A stretch of 64,000 nt of DNA from Leishmania mexicana MHOM/GT/2001/U1103 (GCF_000234665.1 NC_018319.1:124001-188000); one strand, 5' to 3'; numbered from the stretch's first letter, positions 20,030-32,200 are shown. The notes: generated by a model not told the origin, from the letters alone. Numbers and translations: made by a program.

Positions 20030-20799
20030 GGACTGGCTGAGCAAGAAGGAGAGGGTGCGACGGAGGAGGAGAATCGCGAGACTGGGGTGGGGTGGGGTGG
20101 GTGGGTTCCGCAGCCATCTCCGCGCCTCCCCCCCCCCCGTTGAGCTGCAGCCGCGCACGGGCAGACGGTGAGATGACGAGGAAGCTGTATGCATATGTGT
20201 GCTCGTTTTTCAGACAGGAGAGGGGAGGGGGGCATCCGCGATGTGCACATGTGTCTCGCAGCGTCAATGACGGGTTGTCACCGATACACCCACGCACACG
20301 CACACACTGCACAGACTGTCCTCGCTTGTTCCTCGCCATCTTCCTGGCGCTCTCGTGAATGCTAGACATCCAGCAACCGAAGACAACACACAACACACAC
20401 ACACAGAATCAGCTTGCACGCAGGTGTGCATGTTTATGTGTGTGGGGGGAGGCCTCCCAGCAGCATGCAAAACACCGCTGTGCTCTCTTCCCCTCTCTCT
20501 GTCCCTCTGCCGTGTTTTGTGTCTGCGGAACCACCCCACCAATACCCCCCCCCCTCTTTTCCAGCAACCATCATCGCACTGCGACGCGCTGCCAGTCCGT
20601 CAACCTTTACACACGCACGCACGCACGCATCCCCAACCCTCCTCTCTCAGCGCCGTCCTTCCGTCATCGTGACAGCAGCCGGCGCAGCCACGCACACACA
20701 CACACACACACATACCCAATCCCTCTCCTTGCTAGCTCCTCGCTCTTCTTCCCGCACCGGTACGCTGCAGCGGCACTACCGCGCGGTCTGCCAGCGATC
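20030..20799. other. Intergenic spacer
   Basis: No gene seen. Contains a GGGGT repeat (about 20084-20103), a C-run near 20131, CA microsatellites near 20388-20406 and 20692-20713, and pyrimidine tracts before the next gene. Confidence 0.6.
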
Positions 20800-22815
20800 A
20801 TGACGCACGAGTTTCGCTCACTGTTTCTCCCTCTCGCAGAGGAGGAGCAGGCCGTCTTTGCGGATTTCTTCCCGACTCTTGTGGCCTCGAGCACCTCCAT
20901 CCAAGACGGCGCGGCAGGGGATCCCTCGTTGCAGGCGCCGGCCTCAGCAGTACTCGACCCATCTAACTCCGCCTGGGCGACCTCCTCCCACTCCTCTGGG
21001 GAGTATGGCAACCCACCCGAGGCTGGGCGCGGGGCCGCAACGGACGCCCAGACTCGGTGCGGTGCACCCTTACGCTCTCTTGTGTTCGCCATTGGAAGCG
21101 CCAGAGCCGACGCGGTCATCGTTGTCTTGCGCAGGGGCGACGTCGTCCTCTACGGACTCGACCGACTGCACACGCCACCTTACGAGAAGTGCCGCATCCG
21201 GCCCCTCCCTACAACGCAACAGCTAATGGCGGCGCGCGAGAACGCCCGCAGGTGCAGTAATGCTGACGGGGCAGCGAGTGCCAGAAGCCGAGCGGATATC
21301 AGCGGCAGCGGGGGTCTCGCCGGCTCTCGCAGCGTCGGTAACGGCGGGGCGGAGGCGACCTGTGCAACGCTGCTGCCGTTGCACATCGCCTATTGCTGCC
21401 GTATTCCCCTCTCCGCCTCCCTCACCTCCGCCACGCCGCCGTCTGGGGGACCGCGCCGCGGCGGCGGTTCACGCGAGGAAAAAGACGAGGACGTCATGTA
21501 CCTCCGCGGCATCGTGGGCAGCAGCGATGGTCGTGTCAGCCTCTTCTCCGACACGTCCTACACGCTAAGCTTCGCGGCGCATGACATCCCAGTCGCGCAG
21601 GTGGACGCGGTTCTACTGCCGCCCTGCACACTGGATGGGTGCGTGTCAACGAATGCCACCCCTACAACCTCAGCGCGTGGCGCCAACACCCACGCGGTAC
21701 CTTCTGGTGAGCCGGGGTCCCCTACGTCACCGCAGCGGCAAGAGCGCTTGGCGCGCGCCACGCAGCGCCTTGGCCTTGTCACCAGCGGCACCGACGGCGT
21801 GGTGCTCCTCTGGCGGCGTCTGGGAAACTCGATGAGCCCCATTGTGGTGGTCCGTTCCTCCACCTTCTCCAGTCGCGTCGCCTACGCCGTGCACCACCCC
21901 TCCGCCCTGTCGGCACTGCTGTCGTCGCGGGCGCCGGCATCCCAGCTCGAGGCCGCCACCGATGCCGAGCTGTCGTGCCCGCCGTCGTGTCTGCTGCACG
22001 CCGCGACCTCCACAAGCCATACCCTGCGTGTTCGACAGCTCGCCTCCATCTCGCCAAACCCGACAGGCACGTCCCTGTCCTCGGCCGCACGTCGCGAGTC
22101 GGTGGAGGAGGCAGCCCCCACCTCCATGAGCGTCGCACTGCCGGGCTCGTGGTCGGCGACCGTGACCGCGATCGCCACGCACGACAGCGTCACCCTCGTC
22201 GCCATGGGTGCGTCCCTGCTCTCCCTCGTCAAATTGAGCCCGCGCTCTGCTGCGCGTGTGTGGAAGGCAGCGGAGAGCATCACGCAGCTCGTGCTGGTTG
22301 ACACCGTGGCGCTGGCCGTGTGTGCTCGCAGTGGCACCGTCCATGTACTCACTATCCACCCCGACACCGGACAGGTCGTGCGCCAGCGCGTCTATTACAG
22401 CTACAAAAACCGCGCCATCCACCACACCAGCCTGCATGTGGGGTCGCTCCTCATGACGATCGTTGACGTCTGCGGATCGACGGAGCTCGTCCAGCTGCCA
22501 GTGGATGTGCTGCTACCGTGCGACGTGCGACCGCTCCGTGGCGAGTATACATGCGGCGACGCGGCACACGTGAACCTACTCGCCTCGATGGCCGCTCTGC
22601 GGGCGAAGGTGTGCATTGAAGCCGTCAAGGGTGGCAGCGACGGTGGTGTCCGTGGGAGTGTTACAGCGAACGAGGTGGAGGTGATCGGAGGGGCCTCCTC
22701 CATGTACGAGGCGAACACCGCATTGGATCAGCTGAATGAACGGCTGCTGCTCGCGCGCTACGCGGTGCCGGAGGAGTGCGACAAGTTCATGAGCGCCAAC
22801 GCGCACGTCTTCTGA
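20800..22815 (+). CDS. WD40/beta-propeller-like conserved protein
   Basis: A protein of 671 residues starting MTHEFRSLFLPL. Short beta-strand blocks typical of propeller repeats recur: 'LVFAIGSARADAVIVVL', 'YLRGIVGSSDGRVSLFS', 'LGLVTSGTDGVVLLWRR', 'SVTLVAMGASLLSLVKL' and 'GTVHVLTIHPDTGQVV'. The GxDGxVxLW block is close to a WD40 repeat. Ser/Ala/Gly-rich insertions separate the blocks. The last about 75 residues look helical. The protein could be a scaffold or trafficking subunit, but no specific family is recognisable. The ATG at 20800 follows a pyrimidine-rich leader; upstream in-frame codons translate CA microsatellite sequence and are unlikely to be coding. Confidence 0.75.
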   Translation: MTHEFRSLFLPLAEEEQAVFADFFPTLVASSTSIQDGAAGDPSLQAPASAVLDPSNSAWATSSHSSGEYGNPPEAGRGAATDAQTRCGAPLRSLVFAIGSARADAVIVVLRRGDVVLYGLDRLHTPPYEKCRIRPLPTTQQLMAARENARRCSNADGAASARSRADISGSGGLAGSRSVGNGGAEATCATLLPLHIAYCCRIPLSASLTSATPPSGGPRRGGGSREEKDEDVMYLRGIVGSSDGRVSLFSDTSYTLSFAAHDIPVAQVDAVLLPPCTLDGCVSTNATPTTSARGANTHAVPSGEPGSPTSPQRQERLARATQRLGLVTSGTDGVVLLWRRLGNSMSPIVVVRSSTFSSRVAYAVHHPSALSALLSSRAPASQLEAATDAELSCPPSCLLHAATSTSHTLRVRQLASISPNPTGTSLSSAARRESVEEAAPTSMSVALPGSWSATVTAIATHDSVTLVAMGASLLSLVKLSPRSAARVWKAAESITQLVLVDTVALAVCARSGTVHVLTIHPDTGQVVRQRVYYSYKNRAIHHTSLHVGSLLMTIVDVCGSTELVQLPVDVLLPCDVRPLRGEYTCGDAAHVNLLASMAALRAKVCIEAVKGGSDGGVRGSVTANEVEVIGGASSMYEANTALDQLNERLLLARYAVPEECDKFMSANAHVF

Positions 22816-23520
22816 GGGTGGAGCGTATGAGGCATGCTCGTGGAACCGGGGAAGCGAAGTGGGCACGGTCCTTGTACGAGTGCAGCTTGGCCTCTGCGCA
22901 CGCACACACAAACACATGTACTGGGCATTCAGCCGTACCGTGTCCTCCTCATCCTTATTACCCACCCCCGGCAAGTTGCCCCACCGCCGCCCATCGTTCG
23001 GTCCGTCGCCGTGCCCGCGTCTTCCGTTACACGCTTATGCTGTTTCTCTTGCACTGCACAGACACACGCACACGCCCTACACCCCTGCCGCCACCGCCTC
23101 TGCTTCTGCTGATGCTGCTGGGAACTTCGGAAGGAACATCACGCGTGAGCACCACTTGGAGCGGTGTCGACACACACACACACACATACACGCAGGCTTC
23201 AGCACCTCGTCGCCCCTCTCGCCTTCTCATGCCGCGCTCTTGTCGTTGTCTCTGCATCCCTTTCTCCTGCTCACTGTCCGTCGCTGCGAGTTGGGCACAC
23301 AGTGCACTGCCAGGCACGCTCGCACGTGTCCACTCACCCATCCCCGTCTTCTCTCCCCTTCTTCGGCCCTCGCCGCATGCGCACACGGACTACGCGCGTG
23401 TAGGGGTGCACTCATACCTCACAGCCGCCGCCCCCGTCACCACCACCACCACCACCCTCTTCTCCGTCGCGCTCCGCCCGCTTCCGCGGCGACAGAACAG
23501 CGAAGGCAAGAACGGGAGAG
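22816..23520. other. Intergenic spacer
   Basis: No gene seen. Contains CA repeats (about 23170-23187), a CAC triplet run (about 23438-23454) and pyrimidine tracts. Confidence 0.6.
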
Positions 23521-25602
23521 ATGTGGCGGCGCAGTCTTTTCATATTTGCCCCGAGCATCCCGCGAAGTGTCTGGGACCCGGCGCACTACAATGAGAACTG
23601 GGTGGACAGCTACAGCACCAGCATTGCCGACCGCCGACACTGGCCAGCGAAGAAGTGGTCCATCGGCCTCGAGCCCCGCACCCCTCGTGATTGGCTGCGC
23701 TTCTCTTACCGAAACCTCGCCTACGCCTACAACGGCGCGCTGCGTGCCTGCGCGACGTTTCCAGAGATGCTCGTCTACTACAAAGAGATGAAGCAGCGCG
23801 GGGTCAAGGTGGACGTGGACACGCTGAACGCGCTGCTCTCCCGCGCGGCGCGGTACGAGCACATCCAAGTCGATGATGTCTTTCTTCTCTTCGACGAACT
23901 CATCGCCCTCGGTGCCCGCCCGGATATTGCGTCCGTGGAGACGCTGCACACGGTGCTCGAGCACGCCGCGCATCAGCCGCCGGAGTGGTGTGAGACACGC
24001 CGTCGTCAGCTGGTGGAGCTGTACCAGTACCTTGCCTTGGAGGAGATCGAGCGCCTCGCCCCGCATCGCGTCGATGCGTTGCTGTCTGCGCAGATCGCAC
24101 GTCTGCGAGGAAACCTCAAGCAGCTCAACGCGAGTCTCAGCCCGTCCGTGTACCGGCGCTACTTTGCGGTCATCGACCTCGGTGAGACACTGATCCAGGA
24201 AGTCCACAACTTCTTGTGGGAGTACGTCGGGGCCGATCACGCCGCGATGGATGTGCCGTCGCTGCAGCTTCGCATCCCCTTCGTGGCTTCCGTGATGAAG
24301 CGGCCACTGGCGACGGCGGACCCTGCCGAGGTGAAGGCAACCGACTTCGAGGACACGGACGTGTGTAGCGTCATACTTGCCGCGGTGGAGCGCTGCGTTG
24401 ACAGGGACTTCCACGACAGCCGGCCTGTGTCTGAGCGACGCATGTATCTCGCCTTGCTGACCATGCTCACCTCCAGTGGCGTCCTGTACTCAGCCGATCT
24501 CATGGCGCAGATGATGGATGTTGTGAAGTACTCGCGCGACGATCGTGGACGTGACCGCGATGCGCAGCGGCTGCTGCGGTACGCCTTGCGCGGGTCCTCG
24601 GCAGCCAACGACGCCGCTTACCGCGAGCTGTGGAGGGCTGTGGCGCCTCCTGTGGATGCGCGGGTGGTGGGACGGTACCTGGCAAGCAGGGACCCGTGGT
24701 CACCGGTGCGCATCTGCTACGACCACAGTTCTCAATTTCGAGCGTTCCCGGCGCTGCAGCAGATCACCAAGAGCCAAAGCAGCAGCAGCACCGACTCGCC
24801 AGCGGCAGCGGCGTCGACGGCCGCCGGGGCAGGCAGCTCCTCCACCGCTGCGGCGGCCGCCGAACCAAAAGACGCGTTAGAAGGCGTGAGCGCCAGCCTC
24901 CCCCCCAGCACCGTTGCCGCCAAGACGGCGGAGGCGCTGCAGCAGCGCTGGGACGATGTGCGCAAGTTGATCGAAATCACGGGCGTTCTCAAGGTGGGCG
25001 AGGGTCTGACGAGTGCAAGAACCGGCTCCGCCGCGCCAACGCAGGAGGCGGCGCAGCAGGCGATGGAGGTCTTCACCGGCGCTGCGGTGTTCCTGCGCGG
25101 GGTGGCCACGGGCTGCCGCTACGGTGAATTGGCGGACGCGCTAGCCATTCAAGCAGTAGGAGATGGGCAACAGCAGCAGCGCCACGCGTCACGTGCGACA
25201 CCGCTCGGAGGAGCAGCAGCCACACCAGGCGCCGCGCGCAGCAGCAGCGGTAATGCGAGCACAGGGCTGTACGCCGGCGACCTTGACTTTGATGCCTGGC
25301 AGCGACTCCTGCCGTGCGTGCAGCAGCTGCGTCAGGACATGGAGCAGTTCATGGCTCAGCAGTATGAGATGCATGGTCTGCAGGTGGAGCCGGAGTTCGA
25401 GTGCTGGGAGGCTATGCTCGTGGTACTGCGCTGCATCTTGGACTTCTGCCTTGTGCACACGCAGCACTACGGCCGTGCGGCTGGCGGTGGCATGGCGGAG
25501 AATCTGTTTCAGGAGTCGGCGCAGCTGCGCGCGCAGTTGGTGGAGGAAAGCCGCACCCGCTTCAATGGCCGCATGCGCATCTTGTGGCTGCAGGAGGTGT
25601 AG
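23521..25602 (+). CDS. PPR-type protein, probably mitochondrial
   Basis: A protein of 693 residues. The N-terminus 'MWRRSLFIFAPSIPRSVW' is basic and hydrophobic, like a mitochondrial targeting peptide. Residues about 70-150 contain helical pairs with pentatricopeptide spacing: 'YNGALRACATFPEMLVYYKEM' (split here as YNGALRACATF, then PEMLVYYKEM), followed by 'GVKVDVDTLNALLSRA' and 'FDELIALGARPDIASVETL'. PPR proteins bind single-stranded RNA, and trypanosomatids have many in the mitoribosome and in RNA editing or processing. Residues about 420-560 contain Ser/Ala/Gln-rich insertions, and the C-terminus is again helical. The ATG at 23521 is the first in the frame and gives the targeting peptide. 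The exact complex cannot be named from sequence alone. Confidence 0.8.
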   Translation: MWRRSLFIFAPSIPRSVWDPAHYNENWVDSYSTSIADRRHWPAKKWSIGLEPRTPRDWLRFSYRNLAYAYNGALRACATFPEMLVYYKEMKQRGVKVDVDTLNALLSRAARYEHIQVDDVFLLFDELIALGARPDIASVETLHTVLEHAAHQPPEWCETRRRQLVELYQYLALEEIERLAPHRVDALLSAQIARLRGNLKQLNASLSPSVYRRYFAVIDLGETLIQEVHNFLWEYVGADHAAMDVPSLQLRIPFVASVMKRPLATADPAEVKATDFEDTDVCSVILAAVERCVDRDFHDSRPVSERRMYLALLTMLTSSGVLYSADLMAQMMDVVKYSRDDRGRDRDAQRLLRYALRGSSAANDAAYRELWRAVAPPVDARVVGRYLASRDPWSPVRICYDHSSQFRAFPALQQITKSQSSSSTDSPAAAASTAAGAGSSSTAAAAAEPKDALEGVSASLPPSTVAAKTAEALQQRWDDVRKLIEITGVLKVGEGLTSARTGSAAPTQEAAQQAMEVFTGAAVFLRGVATGCRYGELADALAIQAVGDGQQQQRHASRATPLGGAAATPGAARSSSGNASTGLYAGDLDFDAWQRLLPCVQQLRQDMEQFMAQQYEMHGLQVEPEFECWEAMLVVLRCILDFCLVHTQHYGRAAGGGMAENLFQESAQLRAQLVEESRTRFNGRMRILWLQEV

Positions 25603-26192
25603 GCTGTTAGTCTGTAAAACCACTGCTGCTGTGGTGGCGACGTGGGGCGCATTCACGTACTTGCCAGGGCCACCGACGGAGCGCGCGCACACTCCACCGC
25701 CATCCCTTGGCTTCCCTTTTTACGTGTGTGTATGTTTTGATAACGCTCAGTGGCGATGATGATGATCGCGCGTGTGCTAAATATCTCTCGGTGCGTGCGT
25801 GCGTGCGTGTGTGCAGAGCACATCTCCTCCGCCCATGCGGAACCCTCCACCCTGTGCTGCGGGCCCCTTCGTTGATTAAAGCGGACCTTGCCGCTCTACG
25901 TGTTATCTGTACTGCCCCCTCCCCTCCCAGTCTCCCTCACCTGTGCATAACGCCGTGTCGAAAGAAATATGGGCGGGGGGCTGCGGAGGGAAGCGCTGAC
26001 AATGATGCGCGCATGCACAGACGCTCGCCCACCCATACGCGTCTCGAGGATTCACCCGCGACCCCCTTCACTCCCTCTCCCATCCTCTGTCTCTTGCTAT
26101 CCGCCTACGTACTCGTGCTCTACACACAGCGAGCTTGTGTGTTGTGGCACCCCTCCTCCCCCCTCCCCGCCATCTCTCTTAGCGCACGCGCT
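25603..26192. other. Intergenic spacer
   Basis: No gene seen. Contains a GTGC repeat (about 25792-25813) and pyrimidine tracts leading to the next ATG. Confidence 0.6.
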
Positions 26193-26633
26193 ATGAGCTA
26201 TGTCCCGCGTGCACCGATGCGGACGTTGGCCGCCAAAGTTGTTGCTGGGCCGCCACCGCTATCGACGCAGGAGGCGATGCCCGGTGGGATGCCTGGGATG
26301 CCGTTCTCTCCTTTGGGCACGAACGGCCCGGACATGACGCAGCTGATGCGCTACCTCCCCACCATCATGAAGCTGGCGAGTCAGGTTCCCGGGGTCCTTC
26401 TCGGATTCCTTGTGACGATGGTGTACATGCTCATGGTGGTGTGCCGAAAAAGCTTCACGGAAACCGTGTCGCCGGTCGCCGGCTTCCATATCTTTGTACT
26501 GTTCCTGCTTCGTGAGCTGATCGAGCCCTGGAAGCAAGGGCAGGCGCGCGCACAGGCGGCACGCGCCCGTGAGGCGCAGCGGCGCTCCTTTACGACGGAC
26601 ATCGCCATGCAGTATCGTGGGACGCTTGACTGA
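26193..26633 (+). CDS. Small membrane protein, function unknown
   Basis: A protein of 146 residues starting MSYVPRAPMRTLAAKVV. A Pro/Gly/Met-rich segment (residues about 20-48) precedes two hydrophobic stretches: 'VPGVLLGFLVTMVYMLMVV' near residues 65-85 and 'GFHIFVLFLLRELI' near 95-110. The C-terminus is a charged helix rich in Ala, Arg and Gln. This predicts a small one- or two-pass membrane protein. The basic N-terminus would suit a mitochondrial location, but that is a guess. I do not recognise a family. The ATG at 26193 is the first plausible start after the pyrimidine-rich leader. Confidence 0.75.
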   Translation: MSYVPRAPMRTLAAKVVAGPPPLSTQEAMPGGMPGMPFSPLGTNGPDMTQLMRYLPTIMKLASQVPGVLLGFLVTMVYMLMVVCRKSFTETVSPVAGFHIFVLFLLRELIEPWKQGQARAQAARAREAQRRSFTTDIAMQYRGTLD

Positions 26634-28220
26634 GTGAGTGAGAGGAGGGTGCGCGTGTGCTTGTCTTGGCTGTGTGTTCGCCTGTTGTGTGGGTATGTGT
26701 GTGCCCACAGGTGGTGGGATGTGAGCAAGACGCACGAGGCGTCTGCGCGGCTGATTGCCCCCCCCCCTCCCCACCACCACCATCACATCGAAGATAGGGC
26801 AGCCTCCACGGGGGCGGCACCCTCTTCCGCAGAAGACACGATTACCGAAAGCGCTGGCATCGCCTCATGCATTGGAGGCTGGCGAATGTCTGCGCTGTGG
26901 TGTGGTGTGGTGCTGCTTCTTCTCCACCCCTCCCCCAAACTCCGACCGCGGCGCTCAGCATCCCTGGCTCATACGTGCCACAGGGGCGCATGTCTTTCAA
27001 GGCACGCTTCACTTTCTCGCCCGCCCCCTTCCTCCCTCTGTCGTTGTACTGTCGCATGCGATTTGGGTAGGGCACCGACACCGGCGGAGGGGAGGAGGTC
27101 AATGCCGCAGCGCATAGGTGTACCCACGAAACGGCAAACCATCACACACATCGCACCTCCCTTCGCCTCTCTCATTTTTCCTCCTCGCGCGCAGCTGTGG
27201 GTCGGGCGAGAGCGGCTCCACCCCGCTCTGGTAAGCATGCGTGCGTTGGCTTCGCCCTGGCAGTGCTATGAGAGCTGGTGTTCACTCCATTCCCGGGGGT
27301 GATGCGTGGATGTGCTTCTCCCTCGCCTTTTCCGGTGGTGGCCCACACTCCCCTCACAGCCCATGATGGTGTTTCCCGTCTCACCGTCCTTGTCTTCCGG
27401 CGAGCGTGTTCTGCCGTCGTGTGTTGTGGGAGGGAAGGGAAGGGGGGATGACCTCCGCTGCTTCTGTCGGGCCGGCTTCCGGCCGTGACACACGGTTGCA
27501 TAGGTGCGCGCGCGGCTTGGCGCATCTCCTCCCGTTCTTGTGTGCTGTGGCGGATACTAACTCGGTGCTCTACCTTGTCTGCGCGTTCAAGTCTTCTCCC
27601 TCCCCCTCCCCCCTGACCAGCTCACCACCCACCACAGCCTCCCCTCATCGCGGCGGCCACCGGGTGAGGCGTGGCAGTTTGGAAAAGGCGAGGCCCTGCA
27701 GTTTCGTAGACGTCATCGAGAGGAATCAACAGCGGCGCCGTAAGGGTGGAGTACCCAAGTCCGTGCCCCCCCGCCCGCCTCTCGCTGTCGATGCCCAACA
27801 CGTTTGGTGGCATCCCCCATGTCAGGTGAAACAGTGGAGACAAGCCCCCCCCCCGCCTCCTCCACTCAACAACGGGCTCGACTCTTCACGCCTCCCCACT
27901 CCCCCACCCTGCGGTGGGTCCAAAGTCTTCGCTCCCAGTGGCCTCCACGCAGCCGCCCTAAACTCCCTCTCGACGCACAGCACGCCACTCGCCACTGCTT
28001 TCCCCTGCACAGGCCTCATCCCGTGCACGAGCACCCCCTCTACAGCGCCGCTGCCCTCGTGAGTGCCGCTTCTCGTGGCTTTGGTCATTCCGCTCTGTCG
28101 TGTGCGGTTAGCCCGTCGAGAGCGCTCACTCGCACGCGCATACACAGATACGGACCTGTTGGCCGTTGCACCTTCGCCCCCCCCCACCTCCACTTCCACT
28201 TCCCTCCCCAACGAAGCAGC
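26634..28220. other. Intergenic spacer
   Basis: About 1.6 kb without a convincing gene. Contains C-runs (near 26758 and 27846) and several strong pyrimidine tracts, the last just before the next ATG. Small open frames are present but lack motifs and consistent composition. Confidence 0.55.
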
Positions 28221-29264
28221 ATGAAAGTGTACACGTCAGACGGGCTGCTGGTGAGCAGGGACGCCGACACCGGCGGTCTCTCGACGGAGCAGGGTCAACA
28301 GCTCATCTCCATCTATCGACTCTTCCTTCAACTGCACCACGCCGGCACCGGCACCATGCGCATCAAGGACATGATCAAGCCTGAGACAACGGATGCGGTC
28401 GGCGAGCACGGCAGTGGAGGAGCCGGTGGAGACAAGAACGCCGATCGCCGAGGTGGCGGCGCTGGTCGTGGTGGCTCTGGTGCGGCGAACACCAACTGGA
28501 GCTCCGTAATGCCGCCCATGCCGGAGAACACGGCATACACGAGCAGCATCGCCGTCGTCTCCACCGGTACCCCGTACCCGATGTTCCTCCTGTCGTCCAA
28601 CGCCATCCCAGAGACCCATCGACTGCGCGGGTTCGCCTCTGCAGTGGCGCCACAGCAGCAGCAGCATGCGGCATCGGCTGGCACGGCGGCCACCGCCTCC
28701 AGAAAGAACAATAACCGTAGCGCCAATGGATGCGAGGAGATCGCGGTGCGGTGGAGTCTGCTGGCGAAGCAGCCCCCGTCCTTCCCCGTGGCGGCGGCGG
28801 CGGGCTCTGCTCCCGGTGCTGCTACCGGGGCTTCCGCAGGCACACCGGACTCCATCACCGCAACGGTTAACGCCACCACGGCCATCGTGATGACTGCAGA
28901 CACAGGTGCGGATGTGCCCGGGGACAGGACGGGCTGTGCTGGAGCGCGTACTTTCTCGATGTCCAACACAAAGTCTGCTGGCCACCTGCCTGGTGCCCCA
29001 CAAAGGGATCGCGTGGCTGGCGAGTGGAGCAACGCCGGCAACGTGGCGCCCGCGTCCTCGGCGGACGCCTCGCCGGCGCACACCGCAGCCCTCGCACCGT
29101 GCGCGCACCCGTCAGGGTGGACAGCGGCAGAGCTGCAGGTGCACACGACGAAGCAGGTGATGATGTGCACCGCCTCCGAGCTGTCCCTCGACTTGGACGG
29201 AGGCGCCGAGGACGGCAACGCACCGCTGCTGTTCTGCTGCTCAACGTTGCCCATCTCGGGTTAG
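28221..29264 (+). CDS. Hypothetical protein, function unknown
   Basis: A protein of 347 residues starting MKVYTSDGLLVSRDADTGG. The N-terminal about 55 residues look folded ('EQGQQLISIYRLFLQLHH', 'GTGTMRIKDMI'). A Gly/Ala/Arg linker follows. A middle block reads 'TAYTSSIAVVSTGTPYPMFL', and then there are long Ala/Thr/Ser-rich stretches. The C-terminus ('SELSLDLDGGAEDG', 'LLFCCSTLPISG') again looks ordered. No known motif is recognised. Codon use with G/C at third positions and the absence of simple repeats in the N-terminal block support a real gene. Confidence 0.65.
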   Translation: MKVYTSDGLLVSRDADTGGLSTEQGQQLISIYRLFLQLHHAGTGTMRIKDMIKPETTDAVGEHGSGGAGGDKNADRRGGGAGRGGSGAANTNWSSVMPPMPENTAYTSSIAVVSTGTPYPMFLLSSNAIPETHRLRGFASAVAPQQQQHAASAGTAATASRKNNNRSANGCEEIAVRWSLLAKQPPSFPVAAAAGSAPGAATGASAGTPDSITATVNATTAIVMTADTGADVPGDRTGCAGARTFSMSNTKSAGHLPGAPQRDRVAGEWSNAGNVAPASSADASPAHTAALAPCAHPSGWTAAELQVHTTKQVMMCTASELSLDLDGGAEDGNAPLLFCCSTLPISG

Positions 29265-32200
29265 CCACCCATCAGCAGGAGCGGTGTATGCGTGTGCGTG
29301 TGTCCCAGCGTATAAGTCGTCGAGGCAGGGCACGTCTCCAAGCATCAGCGCTCCCATACCCTTCCCCCACTGAGCGCTCGTGGGACCGCTATGGGGAATC
29401 TCGCTCCTGCTGCTGCGTCCCAAGAAGTGTGTTGCCGCTGTATTGCGTGTCTCTCGCATCTCGCCATCTGTGCGTGTTGGCGTTGAAGTCGTGTGTGTCG
29501 TGCTTCGTGGTGCATGATATCCCCTTGCCACCGCCCCCCCCCCTCCCTGCCGTCCCTCTCCGCCCTCATGTTTGTGTGTCATGGCTGTGTCCGTATTCCT
29601 CGTACTTGACCCTGCGAGTCACCATACGCGCCCTCACGAGACGACGAACAAGAAGAGCCTCATCAAGGGGCGCGCATCAACCGCCAGCACTGCTGAGCGC
29701 GTCAGGGTCTCCCCCGACATTGTTTTGCTGTCCCTACCCCCCCCCTCCACCTCCGCTTCTCTCCCATTCACGGTCACGTTGTGGTGTGCCGGTGCGCACT
29801 GCGGAGTCCTCCTCAGGAACCTAGACTGCACCGGTGGGGGAGGAGGGGGGATAAAAAGCGGCGATTCGTGTTGGGAACACACGCACACCCGCACGTATGC
29901 GGCCCCGTCCTCTCTCACTCTCTCTCTGCCTGCATCTGCCCCCCCCCCCTCCCCCTCTCGCCCTCTTGTGTGACTCCCACATGCACATGCACGCGCATCC
30001 CCCTACACAACATGCGCTCACGGCGTGTATGACGCGTGCGCCCTTCACAAGTCTTTTTTTCAACGTGTTGTGTGTTGGTGAGTACCACCCTCCTCCTCTC
30101 GAGCGCACGCAGCCACACCAGCTTGCACATCACCCGACAGCCCTTCCCCTCCCCTCTGTGCCGTTCTTTTGTTGTTGTTCGCTCCGCCGCATCACCTGCC
30201 TGCTCTCACACGCGCCGAGAAGCACAGCGCCAAAGCGCGTGAGAGAGCCGTTGTGGCCGCAGCGGAGTCGCGAGCGCGCACAAGGACGTGCCCACGTGTC
30301 AGCAGCAGCAGCAGCGGGAAAGGCAGACGCACATGAAGACAGAAACAGCGTAGAAAACTGTAAGCAAGCAAGCACGTACAGGCAAGGCTTCCCTGTCTGA
30401 GGCCATCGCACCCTTCATCCTGCGCCCACCGCGCCACCCGCCACCCCGATAGAAGTGCTCCGTGGTGGGAGGTTCGTCACACACACACACACACACACGC
30501 ACGCACGCACGCACGCACGCACACACGTGTATGTACATAACATTGGTTGTCTACTATTCCTTGCGTGCAGCCTTGTCTGCCTGTTTTGCCTCGTGGGGTG
30601 CGTGTGCGTCTGTGAAGGTGGCTAGCATTGCCATTACCGTCACCACCGTTACCACCTTTTGCTACATCCTCCTCCCTCATCCCCCTCCCACCGCCACCAC
30701 CACCGCCACCCCTTCCCTTGCGTGTGTGCCGTGTGCCTCCGTCTTTTGAGGTGATATATATATATACTTCTGTATAAGCTGTGGGTGTGCGTGTGCGTGT
30801 GTGCCCATTGTGTTGTCGGCCGCTCGTCCCTCCCTACATCCGTTCTCGAGACGCCGACACATCGGCTTCCACAACTCCACCCGCCCGGCCGGCCGGTCCC
30901 CCCTCCCCGTCGTTGTCGCTCCAGGAAGCAGACACACAGACACAGACAGAGGCGCGTATCACAGAAAAGAAAACGAAACGGAGCGAGTGGTAGGGAAGGT
31001 GAGAGTGAGCGTTAGCGTTGGCGGCATCGGTGGCAGAGAGCGCGCGCGCGTGCGAAACTTTCAAGCGTACGGGTGGGGAAGCAACGTGCGCGTGCGCTGT
31101 GCATCGCACTCACCTCTTCGCAAGCACAAGACGGAAGAAGCGAGACCTAAAAGGCGGAAAACGCGCTTGCGAAAATCCTGGAGGGGTAGGCACCCCGCTC
31201 CAAGCTTCGTCCTCCTCGTTGTCGCTTGACTCTCGCGTGTAAGCGCGCTCGTGCGTGCGTGCGTGTCTGTGGGCAGGGGGCGTCTGTGTACCTCTGTGCT
31301 CCTCTTCGCACCCCCACCACACCAATTCTTTTGTTATCGGCCACTGCCGTTTTTCTCCGTTTCACTGGGGGGTCTGCGTGTCTGCCTGTCTGTGTGTACG
31401 TGTGTGCGTGTCTGCCTGTCTCTGAAGGGCGCCAAACGTACTGTTGGCTTCTCCCTCCACCCATCGAGCACACCCCCACCACACCACACACCACACACCA
31501 CCCCTGTCCCATCCCATCCCATCCTCCTCTCCCCTCTTCTGCGCACTTTTCTCTCCTGCGCACGGTTCGTCCTTTTTCATCCAGTAATCGTCCGTCTCTC
31601 CGCTTTCGTTGTTCTTTCGACCCCATCGTCGACGGTCTCCTCCGTCCCACCCTCGGGTGCTCGTGTGCACAGACCCTTCATCCTCCGTTGCTGCTTTGTT
31701 TTTCGTGGCGCCACTTTCCCCATCTCTCCTCCTGCTCGAGTTGTTCTGCCGCGCGTGTGTGTGTGTGTGTGCGAATTCGGGGGGAGGGAGGGCAAGAGGG
31801 AGGGAGGCGGGCGTGGTTTTACGAGGGGGGAGAGGTATCGTGTGCTGTCCTGGACTCTGTTGCGGGTGCTAACCTTTGGTGTCACCGCGTGTCCTCGCAC
31901 GGCGGCTGATTTCTCCGTGTCTGTGTCTGCCGGACGTGGCGCTCACCCCACCACCACCACCCCATCCACCCCTCGCCACACACATACACACGTATACATA
32001 TATATATATATTCCTTTACAGCTTTTTATTCCGTTCCTGGAGCCCTCATCTTCTCCCCCTCCTCCTCCCCCCATCTCTTCTGCTTTCTTTTCTCGGTCGC
32101 CTCCGCGCCGGGCGCGCCGTGCACCTCTGTGCCCTCCCGACCTCCCGACCTCTCCCCCATCTACCACCACCATCGTCTCTCTCGTCTTCGAAACCGTCGC